This document shows positions 31,983 to 42,455 of a stretch of 64,000 nucleotides of DNA, one piece after another. The notes beneath the pieces were generated by a model. It did no database searches. It was given only the letters and a program-made list of their open reading frames with translations, and was not told the DNA's origin. The stretch covers positions 868,001-932,000 of the forward strand of contig JAMZAV010000056.1 of the NCBI GenBank assembly GCA_024449915.1, given 5' to 3'. Source of the stretch: Sweltsa coloradensis. Taxonomy: Eukaryota; Arthropoda; Insecta; Plecoptera; Chloroperlidae. Position 1 is the first letter of the stretch. Each line of letters opens with the position of its first letter. The translations under genes were made by a program, and so were the position numbers.

Positions 31983-33068
31983 TCAGGGCCTTCGTTTCCT
32001 CGCATTTGTCAATTCGTCAAACAACCCCACATTGCTATGTCGCGTGCGAATCACATCAAACTCCTTCAACATCACCCGTAGCTTCTCAATTTCTCTCTTC
32101 AGCTCCTCGATCATTTCCACAACCTGCGGTGAGGCCGTAGTTCCCACCTGGACAAGAGCGTCCATCGCTCGTGTGTACATGGCTTCATCAATCCCCCTCC
32201 TCTTCCCCTTATCAGCAAAGGCCTGAACTGTGTCTTCAGGATCCAAAAGGAATTCTACATGTTCGTTCTTGTATCTCAGTAAACAGATCCAGCAAGTGCA
32301 GAGTTCCCTCTTCCAGCCTTCTTGCAAGAACAAGTCTACACTTTCACCCGGTGGTGAAAACCAGCCTGAAGATGCATGGGCTTTGCAGGTGACACCTTGC
32401 GGAACCACCAAACTTAAAAATTTCTTGATTTTGTTTCTATTTTTCTTCGAATGTACATCGAAATCTTCCTCGTCCTTATAACACCTCACGAATGAATGTT
32501 TCTTCACACATTGCGCACAGATGAACTCGTAGAGACGTCCACCGTTCGGAATCTCAGCTGTGATATGCTCAAGATGGAACCAGTCTTCACAGATCTCACA
32601 TTGCAACATCTCTTCTGGTTTCTCCACTTCCGGATTTGGATAAGGACTTCGACAAACGCAATAACACCCTCTAAAGTTGTGATTGTAAACGTTGTTCAAG
32701 TTCATTAAACTCTTTTCAGGTTCGAGTTTACAGAGATCCGAAGGGAATCGAGAATTTCCACAATCACATCGGAAGTTTCTTTTGGTGTACAACTCAACAA
32801 TCTTGTGACCTTCGTGACAGTTTAAGCAACACGCTAGGCACACCCCACCCGGAACTAACGTTGAGTGAGGAGGGTTGCAGGTCAGACAGGCGAAGACGGT
32901 TTGCCTCTTGACGTAGCCTTGAGAGTAACTACAAGAAACAATATCTTGTGCACCTCCAAGAACAATCTGCTTTAGATGTGATAAACGATATCCCAAGTGC
33001 TGCAACTCAAAGTTCGACAGGCTTATTCCTACATCGCCATCACCTTTCTCAGACATGTTTCCACTCAT
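31983..33068 (-). CDS. UBR7-like protein, copy 2 (divergent)
   Basis: The start is taken at the ATG at 33068; the open frame continues to a non-standard TTG at 33080. The product is 361 residues. The UBR box (about 46-117) keeps SCSYSQGYVKRQ, CLTCNPP, CLACCLNCHEGH and YTKRNFRCDCGN. The PHD finger (about 137-187) keeps CYCVCRSPYPNPE, MLQCEICEDWFH and ICAQCVKKH. The linker is shorter than in copies 1 and 3 and lacks the GVPQGG repeats apart from one VVPQG. The C-terminal region (ELCTCWICLLRYKN, EFLLDPEDTVQAF) and a basic RKRRP end are present. The frame is intact despite clear divergence, which argues for retained function. It lies between the inverted arms at 29740-30215 and 33812-34276 and has no introns. 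Confidence 0.88.
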   Translation of the reverse strand: MSGNMSEKGDGDVGISLSNFELQHLGYRLSHLKQIVLGGAQDIVSCSYSQGYVKRQTVFACLTCNPPHSTLVPGGVCLACCLNCHEGHKIVELYTKRNFRCDCGNSRFPSDLCKLEPEKSLMNLNNVYNHNFRGCYCVCRSPYPNPEVEKPEEMLQCEICEDWFHLEHITAEIPNGGRLYEFICAQCVKKHSFVRCYKDEEDFDVHSKKNRNKIKKFLSLVVPQGVTCKAHASSGWFSPPGESVDLFLQEGWKRELCTCWICLLRYKNEHVEFLLDPEDTVQAFADKGKRRGIDEAMYTRAMDALVQVGTTASPQVVEMIEELKREIEKLRVMLKEFDVIRTRHSNVGLFDELTNARKRRP

Positions 33069-33239
33069 TACCAATTTCAAATAATGAATAAACTACTTGA
33101 AACACTAAAGAACAACAACGATTTTAATTAAATTTAAGATTATTTACAGAGAAAACCTTTGATAAATGCAAACCATTGTGTTGATAAAATTTCTAGTTGT
33201 TGACAATCTTTAAAACAAAACATCAACACAACACAAGAT

Positions 33240-33428
33240 GCCACGCCCCCTGTATCCAAGGGGTTACAAAATAATGAATCAAGGCTCGTTAAAGTTTAGG
33301 TGGCTGTGAGAAACTGCAAAACGAACGGGCTATGCAGAGTCGATAATGAAAGGGGATATCTTTATCGACTCTGGTTGAGTACGACAAGAGTCGATAAAGA
33401 AGTTCCCCCGTTGGGAAACTTCTTTGGG
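33240..33428. other. Short intergenic stretch with a GAGTCGATAA hairpin
   Basis: AGAGTCGATA and TATCGACTCT flank a ~17 bp loop at 33337-33373, and AGAGTCGATAAAGAAG repeats at 33389. It lies upstream of copy 2 (about 270 bp from its ATG). No gene is seen. Confidence 0.5.
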
Positions 33429-33431
33429 TAC

Positions 33432-33810
33432 GTGGTTCGTTGGTCTTGTGGTTAGCGTCTCTGCTTCCAAGGACTTAAGTCCATCACTTCTTGACTGAGG
33501 AATGTGTAAACGGTGAATTTGGAGCCGTCCTAGCTACGAGGTAAGGTTGTTTCGAGTAAACCTTGTTGATTCTGGTTCTGTCCGCGGGTGGAATCGTGTC
33601 TAGCTTAATAAATCTGCATTTCCAATTTAAAATACGCCGGTCTCTAGTTGGTCATTGTTCGCTCGTCAATGATTGTGGCACTTACAAGGTTACTTGATCT
33701 GCTTTAAATTTAATGTCCCTAGTGAAAATCAATTACGTGACTGAGTGCCTGATGCGGGATTAGAGCCCTGGACCTTCTACATTGCAAGCAGAGACGCTAT
33801 CCACAATACC
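33432..33810 (+). repeat. SINE-A copy with a damaged head and an opposed second head
   Basis: GTGGTTCGTTGGTCTTGTGG is followed directly by GGACTTAAGTCCATCAC, so the B box is deleted. The body runs to about 33745. A separate minus-strand tRNA-like head (GCCTGATGCGGGATTAGAGC to AGACGCTATCCACA) follows at 33747-33805. Confidence 0.7.
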
Positions 33811-33811
33811 A

Positions 33812-34235
33812 AGTGTAGGTAAGTGAAACAAGACCACAAATAATATAAAAATAAAAAATCGTGCTATTTTATTTGACTACTCGTTCATAACCTAGAAGTA
33901 ACAGACCAGATTGTTAACGTCTGTAGGTCCCCTATTGATTGGACCTTCCTCTCTCAACAACTTTATGACCCATTTCATACTATTTTATGACACAACCCTT
34001 GGAAATCAGAGTCTCGTTCTTTAACGGTTCGTTTATTGAAGTGACTGCGATGAATGTGTCAGAATTAATCGCGTAAGACTCGTCTCTGTTGGACCCGTCA
34101 GTGGAGTAGTTGGCTTATGCAAGATGGGGTGAATTGATTGCAAGACGACTGTTCTAAATGTCCGGAGGATGAGGGCGATAATTGCTTTCGAAGAGGCAAT
34201 AAAAGAATTCTATCTAAGATATAGGGTGTGTGTGA

Positions 34236-34276
<41 letters not shown>
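33812..34276 (-). repeat. Arm 2 of ~440 bp inverted duplication around UBR7-like copy 2
   Basis: Reverse complement of 29740-30215. It ends in (GA)n at 34232-34276, mirroring the (TC)n start of arm 1. Ser-Leu or Glu-Arg repeat frames at this end are microsatellite translations. Confidence 0.85.
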
Positions 34277-34278
<2 letters not shown>

Positions 34279-34279
34279 A

Positions 34280-34915
34280 AGCTCATACAATTTTTTGCAA
34301 AAAGTGAATCACCATTTTGTTTTTTTAATTTAAAAGTATGGAAGAATGCGTCAATTAAAACAATTACAATAAATAGTTCAGTAAAAACAATGCTTTTCCC
34401 CCTCCCCCCGAAAAAAGTTCATTTTTTTAAAAATATTCTCGAGAACGTGTTTTCATGCCCGTACAGCTGGATTAAAGATTTGCTTTATCGTATTTATAAT
34501 ATATTATTTATTATTTATTTTCCAACTATTAGGCTAAGTTGGAAGGTTGACAGAAAGGGGCAGTATGCTTCAAGCATGAGGTTCTGCAAACCTCTTCACA
34601 ACAAATTGTGAGAATAAATAAGCACTTATTAAACATAGAACATATAGAAACATAAAAAACACACATAGAAGTGGCAAATTAATAAAACATTGACAATTAT
34701 TGACTTAAAATCGGATTAAATAACTTTAAGCAATAATGTAATATTTTCACTAATGTAATTTTTATTGATATGTAGTCGAATTTTGCTATAAAAAAATAAA
34801 ATATATATTCCGAGATAAAATTAACCAGAAACCTTTCGTTAAGTACGATAACTAAGGTTTCGCTTGAGATTTTTAGGACTTGATCGCGAAATAAGTTTTG
34901 CCACTCCAACAAACA
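34280..34915. other. AT-rich stretch without recognised genes
   Basis: Contains a short C-rich run near 34391-34409 and several AT-rich frames with no domain. Nothing further supported. Confidence 0.5.
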
Positions 34916-34919
34916 CACC

Positions 34920-35150
34920 TTGAGTATCGTAGTTGGCGGACCTGTGCAGCCAGCAAACGTTCGTCGGGCTGTTCACCGCCTGGCCCAACCCAGACCTGAA
35001 CCAACAGCCTCAAATACACCGGAAGTCTCAGTTTTCACCATAATAGACGGGTTAGTTGACGCCCTCACAGCTATGTCAACTGATCCGATTATCACTACAA
35101 TAGCATCACTCATCAAAATGTTTATATCAACAAGACGCAATGGGCCATAG
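34920..35150 (+). other. Possible coding fragment of unknown origin
   Basis: A 76-codon frame with clearly lower AT content than its flanks and a protein-like composition: VRRAVHRLAQPRPEP, then hydrophobic VFTIIDGLVDALTAM and IITTIASLIKMF. A second frame after the stop also stays open to about 35240. No family is recognised. It could be an exon fragment or part of a degraded retroelement. Confidence 0.25.
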
Positions 35151-35406
35151 AGGCCTTGATGACCTATCAATGAACTGGGTTCCCGAACCCGTCTCTCGTC
35201 AAGTCTTTCGTGCTCCTTGCTGCGAAACTCAGCTGAATGACAGCTAAGCCCCCCTCTTTCAATTCTGCCAAATAATGGCGTAAAAGCATTGTCTCCTCTG
35301 GAATTATGTTCATTCTAATTTTAAGGATAAATATACCCGGTAGGCCTACTGTAAAATAAGCAAAAGTTAATGTTACTTACTACACTCAATCTGAACTGAA
35401 CTGATC

Positions 35407-35573
35407 TGTGGTTAGCGTCTCTGCTTCCAATGCAGAAGGTCCAGGGTTCAATTCCCGCTAAAGGCAGAAGATTTTTAACTTCTGATTTGGACATAAGCCC
35501 GTCAGTTCGCCAGTACGAGTTTGTAAACGGTGATTTTGGAGCCGTCCTAGCAACGAGGCACATAATATAAATA
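35407..35573 (+). repeat. SINE-A copy, 3' truncated
   Basis: TGTGGTTAGCGTCTCTGC, GGTCCAGGGTTCAATTCCCG, then GGAGCCGTCCTAGCAACGAG. It stops after AGGCACATAATA, which is mid-body in the consensus. Confidence 0.75.
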
Positions 35574-35594
35574 CTTAGCTGAGCTAAGATGAAC

Positions 35595-35702
35595 TATTTT
35601 ATCTAGATAATTGATAAAGACAAACCAAAACTATCTAGATTAGATAAAAAATAACAGATTTTATCTAGATAAATGATCTAGATAATTTTATCTAGATACA
35701 TC
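35595..35702. repeat. Cluster of ATCTAGAT palindromes
   Basis: TATCTAGATAA-type motifs recur at about 35599, 35629, 35660, 35675 and 35690 in ~100 bp. Spacing is irregular, so this is not a simple tandem repeat. Confidence 0.6.
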
Positions 35703-35715
35703 ACAACACTGGTTA

Positions 35716-35935
35716 TAGGGTGCAATGAATGTCCTCTTCAAGGAGGTATGTTTCGGAAAGGACAATTGGGAAGGGATGTCCGAGAACTGTTTACGAGGAC
35801 GCATCCGCATTAACGACTGAAGAAAACCTCGGACTACCATCGGTCAGGATTGCCGGTCTCGACGGGATTCGAACCCGGGACCTCCCGAATCAGAGTCGCG
35901 CGCTTGACGCTCGAGCCAACACTGTCGGTATAGAA
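35716..35935 (-). repeat. SINE-D copy
   Basis: On the minus strand it starts with CAGTGTTGGCTCGAGCG, followed by a B box GGGTTCGAATCCCGTCGAG. The body ends near GACATTCATTGCACC. The same unit lies at 53146-53375. The anticodon arm is irregular, so it is a tRNA-derived SINE and not a tRNA gene. Confidence 0.7.
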
Positions 35936-36315
35936 AACTGGCATAGGATTTACTCAATAATCTATTTTAAAGCAGTTACCTTGACCAAATTATTTGATGG
36001 AAACCCATTTATTGTATTTAACTGACAATGAAAAATGTTCAAATCTAAATTTATTAGGTACCTACCGCTACTGCACATAATTTATCGTAATTTTTGTTAT
36101 TGTTTATCATTGTAAGTGGTTGATTTAAACGGAAATTTCTTTTAAAAGAAAATTAAATTTTAATACGATATCATGTTATTTTTTCTGTAAAGTATTTTCT
36201 CACAAGTCTTCGTCGTGAAGATCGCTTCGGTTTAATGTGATGATTCAATATTTACTAAAGAGATGGTATCGTTGCTGTAAATTAGTTTTTCCAATGACTT
36301 TTGAACTGGATCTTT

Positions 36316-37569
36316 CTACTGGAATCTTCGCCTCTTCATCTCCCTCATCCGTTCAAAGAATTTCACGATGTCATCTTCATCAACGGCCCTGCCTTGTTCT
36401 CTAAACGTATCCAGGTGTTGGTCAAATTGAGTCTTCATGTCGTTGAACGAAGCTAGGATCTCTGCCTGTTCGGACCTCTCCAGATGCGCAACAGCCGCTA
36501 GAGCCTGTTCGTACACAGATTCTTCTATGCTCTTCTCCTTTCCTTTCTCCTCGTAAGCCTTCATCGTATCCTCTGGGTCCAGGAGAAACTCCACCTTTTC
36601 GTTCTTGTAAGTCTGAAGACACTTCTCGCATCTGCAGAGTTCCTCTCGCCAACCTTCAGACAAGAACAATCCTTGCGGGAAATCTGCTACTGGGAGTTCT
36701 TTGATCTTGCAGCCGCCACCTTGCGGAACACCCGACAAAGAAGCTTTGTCGTTGCAGATGTCTCCTTGTGGTACACCCGACAAAGAAGCTTTATCTTTGA
36801 AGTCACCACCTTGCGAAACACCCGACACAGAAGCTTTATCTTTGAAGTCACCACCTTGCGGAACACCCGACACAGAAGCTTGGTCATTGCAATTACCACC
36901 TTGCTGTTTACCTAAACCAGAAGATTTCTTGGTGTTCTTCTTGTCTCCGATCTTCCTCTTCTTCCCACGACCTTTGACATCACCCTCTTGAACCCCATAG
37001 CACCTCAAGAAGTTGTGTTTTTTCACGCATTGCGCGCAAACCAACTCGTAGATACCGTCTCCTGGCGGAAACTCGGATAGTACATGCTCCAGATGAAACC
37101 AATCTTCGCAGACAACACATTGCAACATCTCTTCCTGTTCATCCACCTCCGGATCTGGATAAATCATCTCACAAACACAATAACACCCTCTAAAGTTGTG
37201 ATTGTAGATGTTTTGATCGTTTATCTCATCCTTTTGAGGCTCCAGCTTACAGTTATTCCACGGGAAGCGGGCGTTCCCACAATCGCATCGGAAATTCCTC
37301 TTGGTATACAACTCCACCATGTCGTGACCTTCATGACAGGTCAGACTGCAGGCTAGACAAAACCCCCCTGGTTCTGACGTCATCTCAAGAGGGTTGCAGG
37401 TCAGACAGGAGAAGACAGCCTGCCTCTTGACGTAACCTTGAGAATAACTACACCTATTTAGGTCTGAACCACCCAGAACTAGCCTAGCTTGTTCTTCTAA
37501 ACTTCGCTTGTACTCCAGAGTATCAACCATTGAAAAGTCACTATCACTCTCATCGCTCTCGTCAATCAT
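36316..37569 (-). CDS. UBR7-like protein, copy 3 with expanded 15-residue repeat
   Basis: A 417-residue uninterrupted frame starting at the ATG at 37569. The UBR box is at about 40-110 (CSYSQGYVKRQAVFSCLTC, CLACSLTCHEGHD, FRCDCGN) and the PHD finger at 131-181 (Cys131, Cys133, Cys151, Cys154, His159, His162, Cys178, Cys181). The linker has a basic RGKKRKIGDKK patch. Residues 224-285 are four 15-residue repeats of the GDFKDKASVSGVPQG type (45-bp DNA repeats at about 36710-36900); copy 1 has about one. The C-terminal region (ELCRCEKCLQTYKN, EFLLDPEDT) ends KRRRFQ. Protein and 3' UTR resemblance show that copies 1 and 3 are recent duplicates. The acidic start (DESDESDSD) differs from copy 1. Function is inferred as for UBR7. 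Confidence 0.9.
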   Translation of the reverse strand: MIDESDESDSDFSMVDTLEYKRSLEEQARLVLGGSDLNRCSYSQGYVKRQAVFSCLTCNPLEMTSEPGGFCLACSLTCHEGHDMVELYTKRNFRCDCGNARFPWNNCKLEPQKDEINDQNIYNHNFRGCYCVCEMIYPDPEVDEQEEMLQCVVCEDWFHLEHVLSEFPPGDGIYELVCAQCVKKHNFLRCYGVQEGDVKGRGKKRKIGDKKNTKKSSGLGKQQGGNCNDQASVSGVPQGGDFKDKASVSGVSQGGDFKDKASLSGVPQGDICNDKASLSGVPQGGGCKIKELPVADFPQGLFLSEGWREELCRCEKCLQTYKNEKVEFLLDPEDTMKAYEEKGKEKSIEESVYEQALAAVAHLERSEQAEILASFNDMKTQFDQHLDTFREQGRAVDEDDIVKFFERMREMKRRRFQ

Positions 37570-37989
37570 TGTTAACTATGATTTCACTTAAAAATCTATC
37601 GCTTTGTTCACACTGTAGATATCGTAGATATTGCACGAAAATAGCGTCACAATTTTCTTTATTAAGGAATTAGGAAAACTGTAATATACTTTTGCTGCTT
37701 GAGTTTTAAAAACAAAACACCACAACCAAGGATACAATTCACGTATCACAACAATTTAACGCCATCAACAACACAATATCAAATATCCAAAGATGTTACG
37801 AAATAATAAAAGAAAGCACAATAAATTTTTTGGATCAACGTACGATAGTTTCATGAAGGCTTTGGCGGCTCAGTAACTTTGGGCGACTGATGGGCAACGA
37901 ATGCAACTTTTAACATGGCTACGATAGGCGGATAGGAAGAAATCACGCATTTTGTGCAAATGTGTACGGCGCAAAATGTCAGTATATCG

Positions 37990-40060
37990 GATATTTCAAT
38001 TTCAATTTTTTATTAGGACAAATTGTACATTTTATGTAACAACAACACAATTTTTAGTGTATGTGTCCTTTAGCTAAATAAAAAAAAAATGTTACAAATA
38101 CTAATATAATGAGAAATTGACATAATATGTAATACATTGTAAATAATAATAATTATTGAAAAGTAATAAAATATGGTTCATTTCATTATATTATAGTTAA
38201 TCAATAATATCAAGTGATAACAGGAATTTCTGTGAGTGTATCATTTAAGTAATCAATAAGATAATAGTAGGCTTTTAGAATTAAAATTTGTTTGAGTTCA
38301 TGTTTGAAACGGTCATAGCTTGAAATGTTTTTAATGGATTCTGGAAGATGGTTATAAAGAGATTTATGTAAGTAGTCTGAGTTTACTTGTCCAAGTTTTG
38401 TGTGATATGAGTTTAGCTGTAGGTGATTTTTTTTACGTGTGTCATGATCATGGACATTTGCATTTACTGAGTAGGTGTGTATATATTTTTTAATTACTAA
38501 TATTGATTTGAAAATGTATAAACATGAAATGGTAAGGATTTTGTGGCGTATAAAAAAAGGTTTACAGTGTTCTGTGGGATCAAGGGAACAAATTGCTCTA
38601 ATTGCTTTTTTTTGTATAATAAAAACTTTATGAATGTGGGTCGATATACCCCAAAATTCAATTCCGTAGCTTATATATGACTCAAATAATGAATAGTAGC
38701 ATATTTTGGCTGTGGGGATGTTACTTATCTGCTTGATGGTCCTTATAGCATAACAAGACGAATTAAGTTTTGGTATTAATGTATTGATATGATCGTGCCA
38801 TGTTAGATGTTGGTCTATTGTTAAGCCTAGAAATACATTTGATGAAACTTGTGTTATATTTGAATTATCTGAAAAATTAGTTAGGTAAGGTATTTTATTT
38901 AAAGATTTAATCTTCTGAATTGAGTGGAATTGGATATAGTTTGTTTTTTTGGAGTTTAAAATAAGTTTGTTAGCTGTAAACCACCCATTTGATTCATTTA
39001 GTCTTTCTTCTGATTTATCCCGAAGAGCTTTGCTTTCATCAGCCTTTATGACTGTGGAAAAATCGTCAGCAAAAAGTTCAGCATCATCTATACTTTCAGT
39101 TAGATCATTGATAAAGACAATGAAAAATAAAGGGCCAAGAATTGACCCTTGTGGTACACCACATATAATTTTCTCAGAGTCCGAAATGGTATGTGAAATT
39201 TTATTATTTTCATTGCTAGTTATTTCTACATATTGTACTCTGTTTGTTAGGTATGATTTTAATAATTTTAGCGCAGCACCACGTACTCCATAATATTCTA
39301 ATTTAGTGAGGAGTATATTGTGATCAACACAGTCAAAAGCTTTGGTGAGATCACAGAATATACCCAGAGTATCAATATTTGAATCCATTTCACTAGTTAC
39401 GTTTAATAGAAATCTTCTAATTGTATCACTAGTAGATTTTCCCTTTCTGAATCCATTTTGTCTTTCTGTTAGAATGTTGTGCTTTTCTAAAAAGCTTATC
39501 AATCTGTTATAAATAATTCTTTCCAATATTTTTGAAACAGCAGGTAGAATAGATATTGGTCGATAATTACTTGCAAGGATTTTACTTTCTTTTTTATGTA
39601 TGGGAATTATTTTGGATATTTTTAGTGCTTGTGGAAAGACCCCATCTTTTAGACAGGTATTGAAAATATCACATAGAGGTGCAGCTAACATATGGATACA
39701 TTTCTTTAAAACAATAGTTGATATGCCATCTACTCCTGCAGAGTGAGATGATTTTAACTTACCAACAATATTTTTTATTTCATTAATATCAGTTTCATAA
39801 AAATATAAAGAATTTACTGGGCTCTTGTTTGTCTTATGCAAGTAATCAATGAAAGTAAGATTTTGATTACTTCCTTGATTTACTAAGTTATTTGTTAGGT
39901 CAGAGGCTTCATTAGCAAAATAGCTATTAAGGATTTTTGCTACCACTTTAGAGTCATTTATTAATTCATTGTTACTATTGAGTAGATTAATATTTTCACG
40001 GGGCTTAATAGGTTTTCTGTTTGTCTCTGAATTTATAATTTTCCAGATACACTTTGACTA
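37990..40060 (-). mobile_element. 5'-truncated LINE (CR1/Jockey-like), with 3' tail
   Basis: The coding part continues upstream of the annotated frame to about 40060 (SKCIWKIINSETNRKP) before a stop, marking the truncation point. The 3' UTR runs from 38209 to about 37990 and ends AATAAAAAATTGAAATTGAA, a short ATTGAA-type repeat as in CR1-group LINEs. No endonuclease domain is present. Confidence 0.85.
38210..40060 (-). CDS. LINE ORF2 fragment: reverse transcriptase
   Basis: No stop or frameshift over about 615 codons. Numbered from the GTG at 39946, motifs are SAGVDGI (about 69-75), NYRPISILP (about 127-135), FCDLTKAFDCVDH (197-209), GVPQGSILGP (263-272) and the catalytic FADD (292-295). These are followed by the thumb and a C-terminal region with ESYISYGIEFWG. 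It lacks a start methionine and the apurinic endonuclease domain because of 5' truncation, so it cannot be autonomous. The intact frame suggests a fairly recent insertion. The best match in memory is the CR1/Jockey/Crack group; the exact clade is not resolved. Confidence 0.9.
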
Positions 40061-40296
40061 AGCTAAGTTTCTTCCTGTAATATCGAAACGGTAGGTCTAC
40101 TTTAAAAGCGTCGAAAGTGTCCATCTTGCATAGCCCTTAGACATGCTTTTATAGGGTCCCACCATTTAATATTTTTTTTTTTTTTTTAAAATAAAAACAG
40201 AGCTTCAATTTCCAATGTTTCCTTGCCAAAACGGTTATAACAGATATTAGACAACATATTCGATTAAATAATAAATTCATAAATAATAAATAATTT

Positions 40297-40372
40297 GTAT
40301 TTAGACAATACTCAGTTATATAACTGATTTTCACTGGGGGACAGTAAATCAAGCGACCAAGCCAATCCTGTT
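40297..40372 (-). repeat. SINE-A fragment
   Basis: TTTAGACAATACTCAGTTA, TATAACTGATTTTCACTGGG and AGCGACCAAGCCAATCCTG match the SINE-A 3' region. It ends abruptly at unique sequence. Confidence 0.65.
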
Positions 40373-40374
40373 GG

Positions 40375-40655
40375 CCTTTTTTCGGTTTGAACTACCAAAT
40401 GTTATGCAACTTTGAAGAATCTTTAGTAAAATTCACCCATTTAACATGTGTGTAGATGGCGCCAGTGTATTTTTTACCCACCAGTCGGCCATGACAGTCG
40501 GTGTGACGTTATCTGAAACTCTCGTTCAATATTTCTACACTTTTCGTCCAGAGTGTTACTTTGTAGACCTGACTGCCTATTAGTGCAGCTACTAAGCTTA
40601 ATTTTCTTGTTAAAGGGCAATGACAGCAAAGTGAACCGCATGTCACTCAGACGTC
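40375..40655. other. Unique stretch without recognised genes
   Basis: Moderate base composition (includes GATGGCGCCAGTG and GTCGGTGTGACG) but no extended frame or known repeat was seen. Confidence 0.4.
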
Positions 40656-40659
40656 TGCT

Positions 40660-40900
40660 TCGTTTTTATTATTATTTATTTATTAATTATTTAACGTCTA
40701 TCCTATTCAGTTATAAAAACTGATTTACAAAGGAGGACAACTAAGTAAATCTAATTAAATAGATGCAGACACAACAAGGAATTACATTTCAGTAAATATA
40801 TGAAATAGTAATATTACAACAACAATGCAATAAAACACAACAATTTTGGTAACAGATAAAAAGGATATTAAATGCAATAAATGTTTTAAAATAAATCAAA
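40660..40900 (-). repeat. LINE 3'-end-like repeat
   Basis: Same family as 2960-3185 and (inverted) 55540-56135: TTAACGTCTATCCTATTCAG, AAAACTGATTTACAAAGGAG, AATAGATGCAGACACAAC. Confidence 0.55.
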
Positions 40901-41104
40901 TATAAAAAAGTGGTTTAAAAAAATAAAAACAATCGTGATACGTGACTCACGCTCAGATAGACATACGGACGGAGAGAAAAGTGATGCTTATATGGCAACT
41001 TTGATCCCTAAAATATATTTACAGTGTATGCCAATTGTCAATTCATTGTGGTAATTTTTACCATCCTACTAGCAAGAATTTAGTTCTTTTGCCACTATCA
41101 CGCC

Positions 41105-41345
41105 TCTTTTTTTCCATTGCTAAACGTCTCATATTCACGCACCAAGTCTATTGGAGACGATGAGTGGCGATAGATGAGGATAAAGGGTAAATACAAGGAT
41201 GGGGGGCACGTAGCCTACTCCTATCGAAAAGTACACAAGGGGTAAACGGCTTAACGTCCCATCCGAACGGACGGTGTCACCTTGACAGACATATAGGTTC
41301 CTCCACTAACCCGTACTCCCGAGCAGACGTCGGGTACCTTCGCGA
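41105..41345 (-). repeat. SINE-B copy, 5' truncated
   Basis: The minus strand has the SINE-B body (GACGTCTGCTCGGGAGTACG, GGAGGAACCTATATGTCTGT) and the shared 3' tail. The 5S-like head is absent. Confidence 0.75.
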
Positions 41346-41396
41346 TTTTATACTCGGCGTTCATGTCGACAAAGTTTAGTTATTTAAATTTAGTTC

Positions 41397-41675
41397 ATTT
41401 GGACTAAGGGTGCGTCAACTGTTAGGTAATAATGAGGAGCCTAAGGGATATGGGGAGAAAAGGCCCAATCTGATCAGAACCAGTTACGGGTAAGGGGAGG
41501 AAAGGGAGGGTTCTCACGTCTTGGTCGTCATTCGTGTTGTCATGGTCGTCGTCGTCGAGGAGGTCGGCAAGGTAAGGGGGAGGGGTCCCCGACGACGACT
41601 GCTAGAGTTCACTTCTAGTTTCGGGGAGTTAAGTAGGTACACCCCAACTTACTAGCTGAAATTTGCGCGATGAAC
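41397..41675 (+). repeat. Dispersed repeat, family of 23850-24135
   Basis: Block-by-block match with the other copy, including GTCCCCGACGACG and CTAGTTTCGGGGAGTTA. TCGTCGTCG-type triplets are prominent. Confidence 0.6.
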
Positions 41676-42455
41676 TTTTAAGATAAGTAAATCCATGATC
41701 TGAACCAAATTCTACTCAGTATTTAGTATTAGTATTAGTAGTTTTAGGGCGCTTTAACAGCTAAGATTATTCGCGCCTCCAAGATAAAACAATTTCTATA
41801 AGTGTGAGTTACCACCATGTATACTTCTTTCCAAGGGGTGGAACGTAAGGGGAGACGCGGGGAGACAAGGGGCCAAATTGTCATCAAAGCAATCATTAGA
41901 ACCCTTTCAGACCCGAATTAAATCCGTGTAAACCTGGTAATTTTTATCGAACAATTTGAGTCTAGAATTTTTTTCTAAGATTTTTAGTATTTTTAGTTAT
42001 TTTTACCGTGATTTTTAAGGAAATTTTGGGAATTTTTGGATTTTGACTAAAGCTACATTTTGAGTAAGAATTTAAATTCTAGGCGCACACCTAAATCAAG
42101 AATTTTTATCCGATTTGTTTTTGCATATTTTGGAATTTGTGTATCTCAAATACCTGCAATACTAGATATATATATATATATATATATTCAGGGAAACCCC
42201 CATTTTTTTATTTTGGCTGTTTTTTTTGCAGATGTCAATTTTCAATCTTCTCTAAAAACGGTACCATTCATACCATTGAAATGGGGAAAAATATTTATTT
42301 TTTATTCACAAAAAAAATTAGGGGTAAATTGAAAAACCTTACTGTTAACCCACATTTAAATTTGATAACTTGTCCTCGTTTGGGTTGTAGGGGGGGGGGG
42401 GTCGTAGAGGGTTTAAATCCAAAACCCACATTCTTGAGGTAAACGGAAATAATCT

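Noticed and set aside
34228..34611. 127-codon frame beginning with Glu-Arg repeats
   Set aside because: Starts in the (GA)n tract and runs through AT-rich sequence with no domain.
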